Positions 47,919 to 58,661 of a DNA stretch of 64,000 bases are shown piece by piece. Made by a program: the position numbers and the translations under genes. The stretch is taken from positions 1-64,000 of the forward strand of contig JALZUG010000017.1 in the NCBI GenBank assembly GCA_023301685.1. Direction: 5' to 3'. Source of the DNA: Rickettsiaceae bacterium (GTDB taxonomy: Bacteria > Pseudomonadota > Alphaproteobacteria > Rickettsiales > Rickettsiaceae). The notes beneath the pieces were generated by a model. It had not been told where the DNA came from. It did no database searches and worked only from the letters and a program-made list of their open reading frames with translations. Within the stretch, counting starts at the first letter, position 1, and the number at the start of each line of letters is the position of its first letter.

Positions 47919-49949
47919 CTATATAATAACAGTTACTGTAACTATGAAACATAGTACATATGATAGTAAAACAGTTGTCTTCTGCCCAAGCAATAAAGCT
48001 CCGTTGAAGATATTATCCTGATTGTTTAATGATTTTATTTTTTGTTCTATTATTTTAGCTTGTCTACAGGCTTCATAATATCCATTATAATCATTGATAA
48101 ATTGCTGCTGATCAGAAAGCATCTGAATTATTTGGTCGAGGCTGCCTTCTTTTGAAATTTCTTCAATTTTACTAATAGTTTGTTTTTTAAACTCAACATT
48201 ATGTAGATGTTCTTCAAACATGTTCTTTAAGTCTGATGAAATCACTTTGCATATATTCGGTATTTCAACAGAAGGTTCGTGTTGTTGTAGCAGATTAAGA
48301 ATGCTTAAGCCTCGAATTACCGGATGTTCAGAAAATTTCGGAAAATTCGGTAGAATTGCAGCCTTAATATCTTCTTTTAGGTCTAGTTTAGCAGCAATAA
48401 AAGCAATAATATGTCTGTCTATAGTAAAATTTTTAGGGTGCTTTTCTGCATAACTATCCAATCCGACAAGCAATTCTTGTATAGAAGTAACATATTTTCC
48501 TTTTAATAATTTACTTTGGCAGACAAGAGTTGGATTTAATGAATATGCAAGTCTCTCTATACCTCTCGCAATTGAACCAGATTGAATATTATTTGTCTGG
48601 GCTATGAAATTATCAGAATCTGCTCTGTTTAAATGACCTGATGCATTAATTTTGCTGCTGTATAGACCCCAGTCTTCATCTTTCATAATTTTAATTACTT
48701 TCTCGATAACATCTTTATTATTATCAATTACTAGATTATAGATGAAAAATGGTATTGAACTCGCTGATAATGCTAGGCCTTCTTGTCTGATAGGACCATT
48801 GTGATCTATAAGAGACAGTAGTTTTGATAGCTTGATGTGAGAACTTGATGTATTAGTTACCACAAAAGGTGATTCGGATTTTTTATCAACTATTGCTTGG
48901 ATTGCTTCAAGTGAATCAGCACTGATCTGCTCGCGGCTTGCCCATTTAAAAAGCTTAGTATCTTTAATAAACTTCATACCGTCTGTCCAGTTATTATACA
49001 GAGCATAAGCAAGTGACTTTAATGTAGAATAATTATTATCCTTAAAACCAATAATATTTTTAGTATCTGCAAGAGATTCATGCGTGGATTTGCTGTTTTT
49101 TCCTTCAACCCACTCCTTGATTTTAGAAGTTTTCCATCGTATGGATGCATCATCATGCATAGTCCATTTTAAGAAAGTTCTAAGCCTTTCAGGAGCTTTT
49201 ACTCTTCCAAGTAAATATTTATTTGTAGAATTTTCAAATCTTGCATGATTATAATCTTGCATGGTAGGGTGATCATGCCAATGCGGCTTGTTTGTATAAG
49301 CTTCAAACATAGAAATACCAAGAGCATAAATATCACTTATTGGATTTTTAATATATCTAGCTGCTTTATGGCATTCTATCAGCTCAGGTGCTAAATATTG
49401 TTCTTCTTGATAAAAATTCGGATATGTATCAATAAATTCTCTAAGTCCATGAAATTTACCATCTTTCATTAAAATATTTGAAGGGTTAATATTACAACAG
49501 AAGATTTTTTTGTCTTTCAGGTTTATCAAAATATTATTTATTGATCCGACAATATTTTCGATCTCTTGAAGCTTTATGGTTTGTCCATGCTGAAGTTGGG
49601 ATGCAAGTGTTGAGCTTGTATCATAGGAATTTACTATTGCTACTAAATGTTCTTCTTTTGTCGTTGAGAGGCGAACAATAGAGTATGTAAGCACATTATT
49701 TAAACCAGCAATTGGAGTGTTTGATAGAAACTCTAGAACATTAATGCGCGGTATGAAGTTATTTTCAAAAACTATAGCAAAAAATTCATCCTGCTCACTA
49801 TCATCTGTAGCATAGTAATATTTACAAAATTCATTGCTGAGTTCAACAACTTCTTCGTTTAAGTGGATTCTGAAAATATTATCGACAGTATCATCAGTAT
49901 TACTCTTCGGTAACTGAATATTTGTAGCCTGTTCCTTTTTATTTTCCAT
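47919..49949 (-). CDS. Membrane-anchored pseudokinase
   Basis: This roughly 676-residue protein has an N-terminal domain with a protein-kinase outline. It shows LKDKKIFCCNINPSNILMKD where HRDLKPxN is expected, YLAPELIE for the activation-segment APE, and SDIYALGISMFEAYT for subdomain IX. The catalytic HRD is CCN, the DFG metal motif is gone, and no glycine loop or VAIK Lys is seen, so I infer no phosphotransfer. A long helical region follows, and one hydrophobic segment (TTVLLSYVLCFIVTVTVII) ends the protein. A TTG at 49979 opens the frame; I prefer the ATG at 49949. Tail-anchored in the membrane, it could be a scaffold. It lies between mreC and the small membrane protein gene. Confidence 0.8.
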   Translation of the reverse strand: MENKKEQATNIQLPKSNTDDTVDNIFRIHLNEEVVELSNEFCKYYYATDDSEQDEFFAIVFENNFIPRINVLEFLSNTPIAGLNNVLTYSIVRLSTTKEEHLVAIVNSYDTSSTLASQLQHGQTIKLQEIENIVGSINNILINLKDKKIFCCNINPSNILMKDGKFHGLREFIDTYPNFYQEEQYLAPELIECHKAARYIKNPISDIYALGISMFEAYTNKPHWHDHPTMQDYNHARFENSTNKYLLGRVKAPERLRTFLKWTMHDDASIRWKTSKIKEWVEGKNSKSTHESLADTKNIIGFKDNNYSTLKSLAYALYNNWTDGMKFIKDTKLFKWASREQISADSLEAIQAIVDKKSESPFVVTNTSSSHIKLSKLLSLIDHNGPIRQEGLALSASSIPFFIYNLVIDNNKDVIEKVIKIMKDEDWGLYSSKINASGHLNRADSDNFIAQTNNIQSGSIARGIERLAYSLNPTLVCQSKLLKGKYVTSIQELLVGLDSYAEKHPKNFTIDRHIIAFIAAKLDLKEDIKAAILPNFPKFSEHPVIRGLSILNLLQQHEPSVEIPNICKVISSDLKNMFEEHLHNVEFKKQTISKIEEISKEGSLDQIIQMLSDQQQFINDYNGYYEACRQAKIIEQKIKSLNNQDNIFNGALLLGQKTTVLLSYVLCFIVTVTVII

Positions 49950-49986
49950 ATTCTTAAAATTTAGTTTTTTCCTTATCAAGTAGTTT

Positions 49987-50826
49987 CTATGAGTTAGACT
50001 CTATGACTACATATTCAATTTTATTAAATTGCTCGACTGGTTCAATAAATGCCGTGTTGCCGGCTATTTTCACAATTGTAGCGACAGGTATCCCTCTTGG
50101 AAAAATTTTTCCATCACCCGAAGTATATACGGTTTCTCCAACGGAGATATCATGATCTTCTTCTAAATAAATTATTTTTAAATTATCATCTTGTCTTGCA
50201 ATTATACCTATGACTTTTGATTTGCCTATTACAACTGGGATTCTTGAATTATGGTCATTGATCAAAATTGCAGTTGAATAATTGTCGCTTACTTCACTTA
50301 TTCTGCCAATTAAACCTGATGACCCTCTTACAATATCATTCACTTTTATATTATTCTTACTTCCCGATTGTAAGGTAGCTGAGCTAGCAAAAGGTGTATT
50401 AGAGATGCCAATTACCTTAGCCGTTACAAAGTCTCTAGTTACATCATTTGTAACATTCAGTATTTGCTTTAATGCTCTGTTTTCTGCTTGAAGATCTGAG
50501 GTGATTTGGATGGTTTTTTGTAAATGAGCTACTTTTAATTTGAGTTTTAAATTTGTTGTTTCTAGGTCTTTAAAATATGATAGTCTGCTATTTACCCACC
50601 TAAATGAATTAATAGTTTCGTTGTAAATTAATGAACCTGCTGACAGTGTTCTTCCTGTTGTTTCAAGGATAATATTTGAAATTGGTTTAGGAATAGAGAA
50701 ATATAGTAGATAGCAAGAGCTAGCTAGTAGGATAATAGTAAAAAATCTGCCTACTGAGTAAACAATGAATTTACTCAGTTCAAGTAGATTATTCCTAATT
50801 TTTATTCTATTTGCTAATATCGCCAC
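49987..50826 (-). CDS. mreC: Rod-shape-determining protein MreC
   Basis: This 279-residue bitopic periplasmic protein links MreB, RodA and PBP2. One N-terminal transmembrane helix (about 21-47) is followed by a coiled coil (residues 75-110) and a beta-rich domain with ATLQSGSKNNIKVNDIV and GSSGLIGRISEVS. A GTG start lies six bases after mreB. The C-terminus ends with FIEPVEQFNKIEYVVIE, typical of the family. Confidence 0.95.
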   Translation of the reverse strand: MAILANRIKIRNNLLELSKFIVYSVGRFFTIILLASSCYLLYFSIPKPISNIILETTGRTLSAGSLIYNETINSFRWVNSRLSYFKDLETTNLKLKLKVAHLQKTIQITSDLQAENRALKQILNVTNDVTRDFVTAKVIGISNTPFASSATLQSGSKNNIKVNDIVRGSSGLIGRISEVSDNYSTAILINDHNSRIPVVIGKSKVIGIIARQDDNLKIIYLEEDHDISVGETVYTSGDGKIFPRGIPVATIVKIAGNTAFIEPVEQFNKIEYVVIESNS

Positions 50827-50832
50827 TTGACA

Positions 50833-51909
<1,077 letters not shown>

Positions 51910-51973
51910 TTAATACCCATTATTAGTATGTATTATTGATTAGTATGTATTATTGTCGAAAAACTGAAGTATA

Positions 51974-53062
51974 TCAAGCTTCTTGAAAATGTAAAATAAC
52001 AAAGTTACTCAATAAAATTATAAATAATATGGGTAATAATGCTGCAAGCACTGGATGTATACCACTATATGCCAAAATTCGTAACGTCATTTCAAGGAAG
52101 AAATATGTGCAAATCCCCAAAATTAATCCGATGACAATAGTTTTCGCTCCTGAGTTATCTCTAACATTTAGACTGATGAACCAGCACGCTATAAATGCCA
52201 TTGCTACCATTGAAATTGGTTTGAATAGTTGTTTGTAATAGTGGATTTGATATTTCGTTATCGCCAAACCTGATTTAGCAAATTTTTCAATAGAGTTTTT
52301 TAAACTCCAAATGGGAATCATTTCTGGTGCAGTGAAGGTTTGCATTAAATTGTCGATGGATAGATTAGTCGGTAAATTTACTTTTTCCTTATTTTTGGTA
52401 GAGTCCTTTAGTGTAATAGTGGAATCCTCTAGAACAAATGATCCGGGGGCGATAAGTGCTGTAGGTGCATCAATTCTTTTAGTTAGATTATTCTGCGAAT
52501 CTACCATCAAAATAGTTACATCTGATAATGTTTTTTCCTTCGAGTTTATTGATTTTGCCTGAATAATTCTGTTATTCCCTGCAAATTTTTCGAAGAAGAA
52601 TATTCCAGATTGTGAAATAACAAAATTTAAGTGTGGAGCATTTGTGACGTTTGCTTCTATTTTTTCATATTCCTTTAATCCGTATGTACCAATAGGACTT
52701 ATTGTTGTAAGAATTATAATGCCAAAGATAAAAGTTACTGATATTGGAATAATAAAAATTCGCCATATTGGTATTCCATTGCTTAGCACGATAATTAATT
52801 CATTTTGTTTGGTAATGTTTCTTAAAAACAAGATTGTTGCTATAAAACAGCACAATGAACTGACTTCGCAAAATAAGTAGGGTACTTTGAATAGAATTAA
52901 CTGCCAAAAATGTCTTGGCGTCAATTCAACTGATTTAAATTTTTGTAAAGTATCAAATGCGTTCGTAATAAATAAAATACAAATAATGATTCCAGCGGTT
53001 ACAATGAGTTGCCAAACATAAACTCTTGCAAGATATTTTGTAATTGTTTGATAGTTGATCAT
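51974..53062 (-). CDS. lptG: LPS export permease LptG
   Basis: This 362-residue partner of LptF in the LptB2FGC LPS exporter has the six-helix plus jellyroll layout: three helices in the first 115 residues, a periplasmic beta domain about 125-255 and three C-terminal helices. FLRNITKQNELIIVLSNGIP is the coupling-helix signature. It is separate from lptF by 4.6 kb. The gene is divergent from the VanX-like gene. Confidence 0.92.
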   Translation of the reverse strand: MINYQTITKYLARVYVWQLIVTAGIIICILFITNAFDTLQKFKSVELTPRHFWQLILFKVPYLFCEVSSLCCFIATILFLRNITKQNELIIVLSNGIPIWRIFIIPISVTFIFGIIILTTISPIGTYGLKEYEKIEANVTNAPHLNFVISQSGIFFFEKFAGNNRIIQAKSINSKEKTLSDVTILMVDSQNNLTKRIDAPTALIAPGSFVLEDSTITLKDSTKNKEKVNLPTNLSIDNLMQTFTAPEMIPIWSLKNSIEKFAKSGLAITKYQIHYYKQLFKPISMVAMAFIACWFISLNVRDNSGAKTIVIGLILGICTYFFLEMTLRILAYSGIHPVLAALLPILFIILLSNFVILHFQEA

Positions 53063-53237
53063 TGAATTTTAGTTATTACAGAATTTTTAATGACTAAAGT
53101 TTATTATTTCTAGTTAATAAAAGAAAGAAGTAATTTTGTTCTTTGATGATAGCGTCATAATATTTTACTATAAATGATGGCATATTCATGTTAACCTTAA
53201 TGTTATAATTCAACTAAATATCTTAAAATTTTATAAG

Positions 53238-53978
53238 ATGAAACTCTTTTTTTCAATATTTTTACATTTATGTATAATCGCTACAGATGTGTGTGCAGAG
53301 GAACTAAGGAGTGGCTTTGTTTATCTGAGTGATGTTGATCCGTCGATTTTAATTAATCTTAAATATCATCGTAGTGAAAATTTTACTGGAAAGCCTGTTA
53401 GAGGTTGCTCAAGGAGTCGTGCGGTTATTACACAAGAAGCTGCTGAAGCTCTTAGGAATGTTCAAGAAGATTTGGTTATGTACGGCTATTCTTTGGTAGT
53501 TTACGATGCGTATCATCCAAAGAAATCTTATGATGAATTTAATAATTGGTTGCAAAGTAAGGATTCTAAAGAAATCAAGAGTTCCCATTATCCTAACCTT
53601 AAAAAAGTGGATATTAAAAATAGAGGTTATATAAAAGCAAAATACGCACATGTGCGCGGTAGTACGGTTGATGTGACTATTATATCGTTAAAGGAAAAGT
53701 TAAAAAGTCCAGGTAAAAAGAAAAAAAGATCATATAAAGGGCAAAAAGACATAATTTCTGTGTATGATGGTTCGCTTGATATGGGGACTTCGCATGATGT
53801 ATTTGATCCCCTATCAGAATTTGATAATGAGAATATTCCGGAAATTGCAAGGGATAATAGAAAAATGCTCAAGGATGCTATGCAAAATCATGGGTTTACT
53901 CCAAACAACAAATTTTGGTGGCAATTTACATTGATCCGTGAGCCATATGTGGATAGTAAATTTGATTTTGATGTATAA
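53238..53978 (+). CDS. VanX/DdpX-family D-Ala-D-Ala dipeptidase-like protein, active site altered
   Basis: This 246-residue exported protein (signal peptide ending VCA near residue 20) has the fold of VanX zinc dipeptidases. His138 and Asp145 in AHVRGSTVD match two zinc ligands, and DMGTSHDVF is the usual specificity stretch. Three residues known to be essential in VanX differ. The YDAYRP Arg is His93 (YDAYHP), and the catalytic Glu and zinc-binding His of EWWHF are Phe226 and Gln229 (FWWQF). I infer loss of dipeptidase activity. A binding function may remain. Its ancestor probably recycled wall dipeptides. Confidence 0.85.
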   Translation: MKLFFSIFLHLCIIATDVCAEELRSGFVYLSDVDPSILINLKYHRSENFTGKPVRGCSRSRAVITQEAAEALRNVQEDLVMYGYSLVVYDAYHPKKSYDEFNNWLQSKDSKEIKSSHYPNLKKVDIKNRGYIKAKYAHVRGSTVDVTIISLKEKLKSPGKKKKRSYKGQKDIISVYDGSLDMGTSHDVFDPLSEFDNENIPEIARDNRKMLKDAMQNHGFTPNNKFWWQFTLIREPYVDSKFDFDV

Positions 53979-54154
53979 AATCCATTAATATATTGCCCCG
54001 CTCTGCCTTGTCTATTTTAGATGTTATATTCATCGTATCTTGCCGTGCGATCTTATTTAAATCGACCTCCTATATCAAAAGATTGTAAAATTTTATTTCA
54101 CAAATGGTTTTTGTCCATTATAATCCCTCCATATTTTATTATTGGAAATCATAG

Positions 54155-55423
54155 ATGAGTAAACGTAGGTCTATTTTTTTATCAGCCATTTCGGGTAATA
54201 TACTTGAATATTATGATTTTACTGTTTACGCCGTCTTTTCATTGGCAATTGCTGATGCATTCTTTCCAGGTGGTTCGCAATATACCAAGGTCCTTTTAAG
54301 CTTATCAGTATTTGCAGTTGGTTTTGTTACAAGGCCAATTGGTGGGATTTTGTTTGGTTATATTGCTGATAAGCACGGTAGAAGAGTATCGCTCATTATC
54401 TCTATGCTTGGCATGACATTGCCTACTTTCATTATTGGCTTTATCCCTTCATTTCATGAAATTGGTTATTTTGCACCGGCTACTTTAGTGTTGATGAGAT
54501 TGCTACAAGGTCTGTGTATTAGTGGTGAAGGTGCTGGGGCTGCAATATTTTTACTGGAGCACTATCAGAATTTACGACCTGGTTTTACTGCGGGAATTGT
54601 GCATGCTTCAAATATTGCTGGAACTCTTCTTGCTACACTAATTGGCATTGTTTTGGACTATTTTTTCCATGGTTTGGACTTTGCATGGAGATTTGCTTTT
54701 ATCCTTGGCGGTATAATGGGGTTGGTAGGTTTTTACCTTAGATTAAGAGTGTCTGAAACGCCGATATTTGTTTTGCTTGCCGAGAAAAAGAAGACTTTAA
54801 AAGTACCATTCATACATGTTTTAAAAACCGCAAAGGTTTCAATGGTAGTAACAGTTGTTTTAGGGGCGTGTGCAAGTAGCGTTGTTTATTTAGTTAAAAC
54901 TTATATAAACATATATCATTGTGAAGTTTTAAAATATGACGGTACAACTGCAAAGCTTTATCTAGCATATACCTCGATAATTATGATGATTTGTATGCCA
55001 ATTTCTGGTCATTTTGCTGATTCAATAGGTAGGTTTAAGATGATTAGACTTGCTGCGCTTGCGGTATTTATTTTTGCACTACCTTGTTTTTCTCTTCTAT
55101 CTTGTGAAGGAATGTGGCAGCAGGTAGCTGCTCTTACTATGCTGGCAATTTTGGGTGGTAGTATTGCCGGAACTGCATATATATTTATTATTTCACTATT
55201 TACTCCTGAACAAAGATTCTCTGGCGTGGCGTTTAGTTATAACTTGGGTATTGCTATGTGTGGAGGAACTTCTGCAGCAATTGCTAGATGGCTCCTAGAA
55301 ATTACTGGTCAATATTATGCTCCTGCATATTACATTATGTTTACATCTAGTGTTTTCTTATTAGTAACTTATTTAATGCGTCATAAAATTAGAGCATTGC
55401 TTGATACAAATTTAAAAAACTAA
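54155..55423 (+). CDS. MFS transporter of the metabolite:H+ symporter (ProP-like) family
   Basis: This 422-residue, twelve-helix inner-membrane carrier has the start SGNILEYYDFTVYAVFSLAI and the loop motif GYIADKHGRRVSLI between helices 2 and 3. RLLQGLCISGEGAGAAIFLLEH is typical of the proline/betaine and dicarboxylate (MHS) group. Rickettsiales hold many ProP-like paralogues for uptake of host solutes; the exact substrate cannot be deduced. Its stop overlaps the ATG of yraN in TAATG. Confidence 0.93.
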   Translation: MSKRRSIFLSAISGNILEYYDFTVYAVFSLAIADAFFPGGSQYTKVLLSLSVFAVGFVTRPIGGILFGYIADKHGRRVSLIISMLGMTLPTFIIGFIPSFHEIGYFAPATLVLMRLLQGLCISGEGAGAAIFLLEHYQNLRPGFTAGIVHASNIAGTLLATLIGIVLDYFFHGLDFAWRFAFILGGIMGLVGFYLRLRVSETPIFVLLAEKKKTLKVPFIHVLKTAKVSMVVTVVLGACASSVVYLVKTYINIYHCEVLKYDGTTAKLYLAYTSIIMMICMPISGHFADSIGRFKMIRLAALAVFIFALPCFSLLSCEGMWQQVAALTMLAILGGSIAGTAYIFIISLFTPEQRFSGVAFSYNLGIAMCGGTSAAIARWLLEITGQYYAPAYYIMFTSSVFLLVTYLMRHKIRALLDTNLKN

Positions 55424-55758
55424 TGAATAGTTTTAAATTAGGAGTTTTTGCTGAATATATTATATTATTCCTATATAAAATTTGCTTTTACCGAATATTG
55501 CATCGCAGATATAAAACCTATGTTGGAGAGGTCGATCTAATTGTAGCTAGAGGTAGAACTTTGGTGTTTATTGAAGTAAAGGCTAGAAAATATGGGCTTT
55601 ATGATGGAATAGTTTCTAGTGATCAGATCGATAGGATAAGAAGTGCTGCAGAACTATTTTTGAGCAAGAATCCAGAATATAGCAAATATAATGTTCGGTT
55701 CGATTTTGCATTGGTAAAACCATATAGATTTCCTATAATTATTAAAAATGCATGGTAG
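55423..55758 (+). CDS. YraN family (UPF0102) endonuclease-fold protein
   Basis: This 111-residue protein has the restriction-endonuclease-like core of the YraN family. GVFAEYIILFL is the start helix, and YVGEVDLIVARGRTLVFIEVKAR carries the Asp and the Glu-x-Lys of the nuclease motif. It may act in DNA processing or repair. It is coupled to the MFS gene by a one-base overlap, and hemF begins right at its end. Confidence 0.92.
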   Translation: MNSFKLGVFAEYIILFLYKICFYRILHRRYKTYVGEVDLIVARGRTLVFIEVKARKYGLYDGIVSSDQIDRIRSAAELFLSKNPEYSKYNVRFDFALVKPYRFPIIIKNAW

Positions 55759-55766
55759 GCTATAGA

Positions 55767-56597
55767 ATGGATAAAAGAAAAATCACATCAGAATGGTTTG
55801 AGAATTTACGCAATCAATTATGCGAAGCGTTTGAATTGATAGAAACTGACTACGCAAAGGAAAAGGGCTTAACACCTGGTCAATTTAAGCGCAAATCTTG
55901 GGACCGAGAAGGCGGCGGCGGTGGTACTATGTCTATCATGAATGGTAATGTGTTTGAAAAGGTGGGAGTAAATATTTCAACTGTTCAGGGTGAATTTTCT
56001 GAAGAGTTTAGAAAGCAAATACCTGGTGCTGCAGGTGATCCAAGATTTTTTGCTACTGGTGTTTCGCTGGTTGCTCATATGTGTTCACCACTTGTCCCTG
56101 CAATGCATTTTAATACACGTTACATTGAAACACAAGATGGATGGTTTGGAGGTGGTGGAGATCTAACTCCTATGTATTCTGATGATTCTGAGACTACCGA
56201 GTTTCATAGCGCATTTAAGCAAGCTTGCGATAAGCATGATGATACATATTATCCTAAATTTAAAAAGCAATGTGATGAGTATTTTTATTTAAAGCACCGC
56301 AATGAGTCTCGAGGAGTTGGTGGAATATTTTATGATTATATGAAGGGTAATTTTTCTAAAGACTTTGCTTTCACTCAGGATGTTGGTAAGGCAATTTTAG
56401 GCGTTTATCCAGAAATTGTCCGCAAAAAAATGTATAAAGAATGGAGCAAGGAACAAAGGGAGTTCCAGCTTATTAAACGCGGCAGATATGTTGAGTTTAA
56501 TCTTCTTTATGATCGTGGAACAACTTTTGGTTTATCTACTGGCGGGAATGTTGAAGCAATTCTTATGTCCATGCCTCCGGAAGTGAAGTGGCCATAG
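55767..56597 (+). CDS. hemF: Oxygen-dependent coproporphyrinogen III oxidase
   Basis: This roughly 276-residue cytoplasmic enzyme of haem synthesis converts coproporphyrinogen III to protoporphyrinogen IX using oxygen. It has the family segments SWDREGGGGGTMSIM, HFNTRYIETQDGWFGGGGDL and FNLLYDRGTTFGLSTGG. The frame is also open from an ATG at 55752, but the ATG at 55767 follows GGTAGG and fits the usual start. Haem made here serves the bd oxidase and CcmF. The gene lies behind yraN. A large inverted repeat 87 bases downstream may end the transcript. Confidence 0.96.
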   Translation: MDKRKITSEWFENLRNQLCEAFELIETDYAKEKGLTPGQFKRKSWDREGGGGGTMSIMNGNVFEKVGVNISTVQGEFSEEFRKQIPGAAGDPRFFATGVSLVAHMCSPLVPAMHFNTRYIETQDGWFGGGGDLTPMYSDDSETTEFHSAFKQACDKHDDTYYPKFKKQCDEYFYLKHRNESRGVGGIFYDYMKGNFSKDFAFTQDVGKAILGVYPEIVRKKMYKEWSKEQREFQLIKRGRYVEFNLLYDRGTTFGLSTGGNVEAILMSMPPEVKWP

Positions 56598-56683
56598 TGT
56601 TAGACTTGGAATATTTTGGTCAGATTGCGTATTTGATAGTTTATATAAGCATAGTTTACACAAGTTTGTTTATATCTATTCCT

Positions 56684-56772
56684 GGATTGCCGCGTCACTT
56701 CGTTCCTCGCAATGACAATCTGATTTATATTAAAACTTAGTCATTGCGAGGAACGAAGTGACGCGGCAATCC
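56684..56772. repeat. Perfect inverted repeat with 33-bp arms (REP-like palindromic element)
   Basis: Arms 56684-56716 and 56740-56772 are perfect inverted complements, separated by a 23-base AT-rich spacer. The arms begin GGATTGCCGCGTCACTTC and are visibly GC-richer than the rest of the window. From memory, palindromes of the GTCATTGCGAGG type occur in many bacterial genomes, including intracellular ones. It lies between the convergent ends of hemF and a DUF1653 gene and could act as a bidirectional terminator. Confidence 0.9.
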
Positions 56773-56791
56773 ATAAAATTACAATTATAAA

Positions 56792-57034
56792 TCACTTATC
56801 CTTAATTATCGGTGCAGTATCAAGAAGAGACTCGATAAACTTAAATCTTTTGGTTTCTTTACCATCTAGTTCTATAGTTTCATTGAACATTTTAAAAGGT
56901 CGTACCCACATTCTGTAATCTCCATATAAAGCTTTATAAACTACAAGTTCTTCAAGAGTTTCTGAATGTCTGCAAACTCCTATTACTTCATATTTTAATC
57001 CTTTATAATGCTCGTATAGTCCTGGTTTTATCAT
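56792..57034 (-). CDS. DUF1653 domain protein
   Basis: This 80-residue protein contains the DUF1653 pattern: MIKPGLYEHYKGLKYEVIGV, then ELVVYKALYGDYRMWVRPFKMF. The function is unknown. Members are small soluble SH3-like proteins. It stands alone at the convergent end of hemF, separated from it by the palindromic repeat, and it is 58 bases after the glycosyltransferase on the same strand. Confidence 0.9.
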   Translation of the reverse strand: MIKPGLYEHYKGLKYEVIGVCRHSETLEELVVYKALYGDYRMWVRPFKMFNETIELDGKETKRFKFIESLLDTAPIIKDK

Positions 57035-57092
57035 AGTTTTACTTTGTGTGTTTTTTTAAGATATACAGGTTTTAGCATATTATAAAACCTGT

Positions 57093-58661
57093 TCACACTT
57101 CTTTTTTTATACCGTGTGGTGTTTTATTCCATTTGAAAGGTGATTTAATAGTCTCCCAAAATGCTCTATAACATGCGATTGTATGTAAGATAAAGTAAGC
57201 TGGCCATATGCTGAGAGTAAACCAGTCTTTTATAGTTAATTTACACATAGGCGGCTTACTATTTTTTATGACAAGATATGCAATAGCATACATATAAGAA
57301 AATGAGAATAGGCTATTTATCATCCATAGATAGTAAATATTACGATTGATATCTAGCATAAAAATTATAAACAGCCAAGGTAGGCAAAAGAAACTGTATG
57401 TTGAGAGGCCAACGAAAACATAAACGCTAGCGATTTTTAGAAATCCAAATCGTTTATAGTCTTTTTTTGTTTTGATGAAGACAAAAAATGTTTGTATAAA
57501 ACCCTTAATCCATCTAGATCTTTGAGCAATCCAAGTGAATACATCATTTGGTGCTTCTTCCATAGTAGTAGAGTTTATTAAATGTACTTTATATCCTTTC
57601 ATATACAGCCTGATACCAAGATCAGCATCTTCAGTAACATTATAAGGATCCCAATATAGAGCTTCAGCAAGTTTATTTACTTTAAAATGATTACTTGTTC
57701 CTCCAAGTGTAACTGGAAGATCAAGCAAACTTAGTCCTCGGAGTAAATATTCAAACCAAACGCTATATTCAATACTGAAGAATTTGGTGAGTAAATTTTC
57801 GTTTTTATTATAAAAGTTTAGCTTAGCTTGAATGCATGCATAATTTTCTGGAAGCGAGCGAAAAGCATAAACTGCCTTCAATAATTGGTTTGGATCTGGA
57901 ATATCTTCAGCGTCATAAATAGTCACATATTCTCCTTTTAAAAAAGCGATAGAATAGTTCAAAGCTTTAGGTTTTGTTCTAGGTAGAGAGAAAGGAACTT
58001 TAATGACTTGAACATAGTCAGGTATGTTATTAACGGCAATTGTTCTTTTGGTTAGAATATCATCATTTTCAATAATTAGTTTTACATCCAGCTTGTTTTT
58101 TGGATAATTCAACTTATCCATTGCTTGTAATATTGCTTTTACCTTAAATTCTTCTCGATAAAGTGGGATTAGTATTGAGTATACCGGCAAATCGTCCGAT
58201 AGTTTAGCAAGTGGGGATTCTTCTCTTTGCACAAGGCTCCGATTAAATAGTAAAGTCTTTAGCAGATTTTGAGTTAAGTATGCAATATTATTTAGTACGT
58301 TAAATAAGTTGATAAATAAAACTAAAAATGCTGTGAATATTATAGAAAATCCTGCCATGGCTTTTATGTAAGAAACATTCTTTGCAGAAGCTTTTGGAGA
58401 TTGGTTGCTTAAATAGTTAATTGCCCAATTAGTATTTTCCTCAGCAAAATCACGTTCAAGAATTTCTATAAAATCTTCTTGTTTTATGCGGAAAATTTTT
58501 TCTTTATCAAATGTAAGACAGCAATCTTCAGTTGCTGCAATGGCAGTATTTCCTTTGCTATCAATAAATTTGAAATATTTTTTCTGATAATATTCATTTA
58601 AATTTTGATAGTTTGTTGCTTTGATATCCTTTGTGTTTATATCAATATAATCAATTTTCAT
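57093..58661 (-). CDS. Membrane-embedded processive glycosyltransferase (GT2, cellulose-synthase-like)
   Basis: This roughly 522-residue protein has two N-terminal membrane segments near 108-140, a cytoplasmic GT2 domain and about three C-terminal helices. The catalytic set is present: TIYDAEDIPD near 251-260, TEDADLGIRLYMKGYKV near 347, and QRSRW near 384-388. This D, D, QxxRW layout is typical of processive enzymes making beta-linked polysaccharides. The polymer made is unknown. GTG at 58673 opens the frame, but the ATG at 58661 overlaps the stop of the upstream gene as ATGA. It forms a run with ftsA and the barrel-like gene. Confidence 0.85.
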   Translation of the reverse strand: MKIDYIDINTKDIKATNYQNLNEYYQKKYFKFIDSKGNTAIAATEDCCLTFDKEKIFRIKQEDFIEILERDFAEENTNWAINYLSNQSPKASAKNVSYIKAMAGFSIIFTAFLVLFINLFNVLNNIAYLTQNLLKTLLFNRSLVQREESPLAKLSDDLPVYSILIPLYREEFKVKAILQAMDKLNYPKNKLDVKLIIENDDILTKRTIAVNNIPDYVQVIKVPFSLPRTKPKALNYSIAFLKGEYVTIYDAEDIPDPNQLLKAVYAFRSLPENYACIQAKLNFYNKNENLLTKFFSIEYSVWFEYLLRGLSLLDLPVTLGGTSNHFKVNKLAEALYWDPYNVTEDADLGIRLYMKGYKVHLINSTTMEEAPNDVFTWIAQRSRWIKGFIQTFFVFIKTKKDYKRFGFLKIASVYVFVGLSTYSFFCLPWLFIIFMLDINRNIYYLWMINSLFSFSYMYAIAYLVIKNSKPPMCKLTIKDWFTLSIWPAYFILHTIACYRAFWETIKSPFKWNKTPHGIKKEV

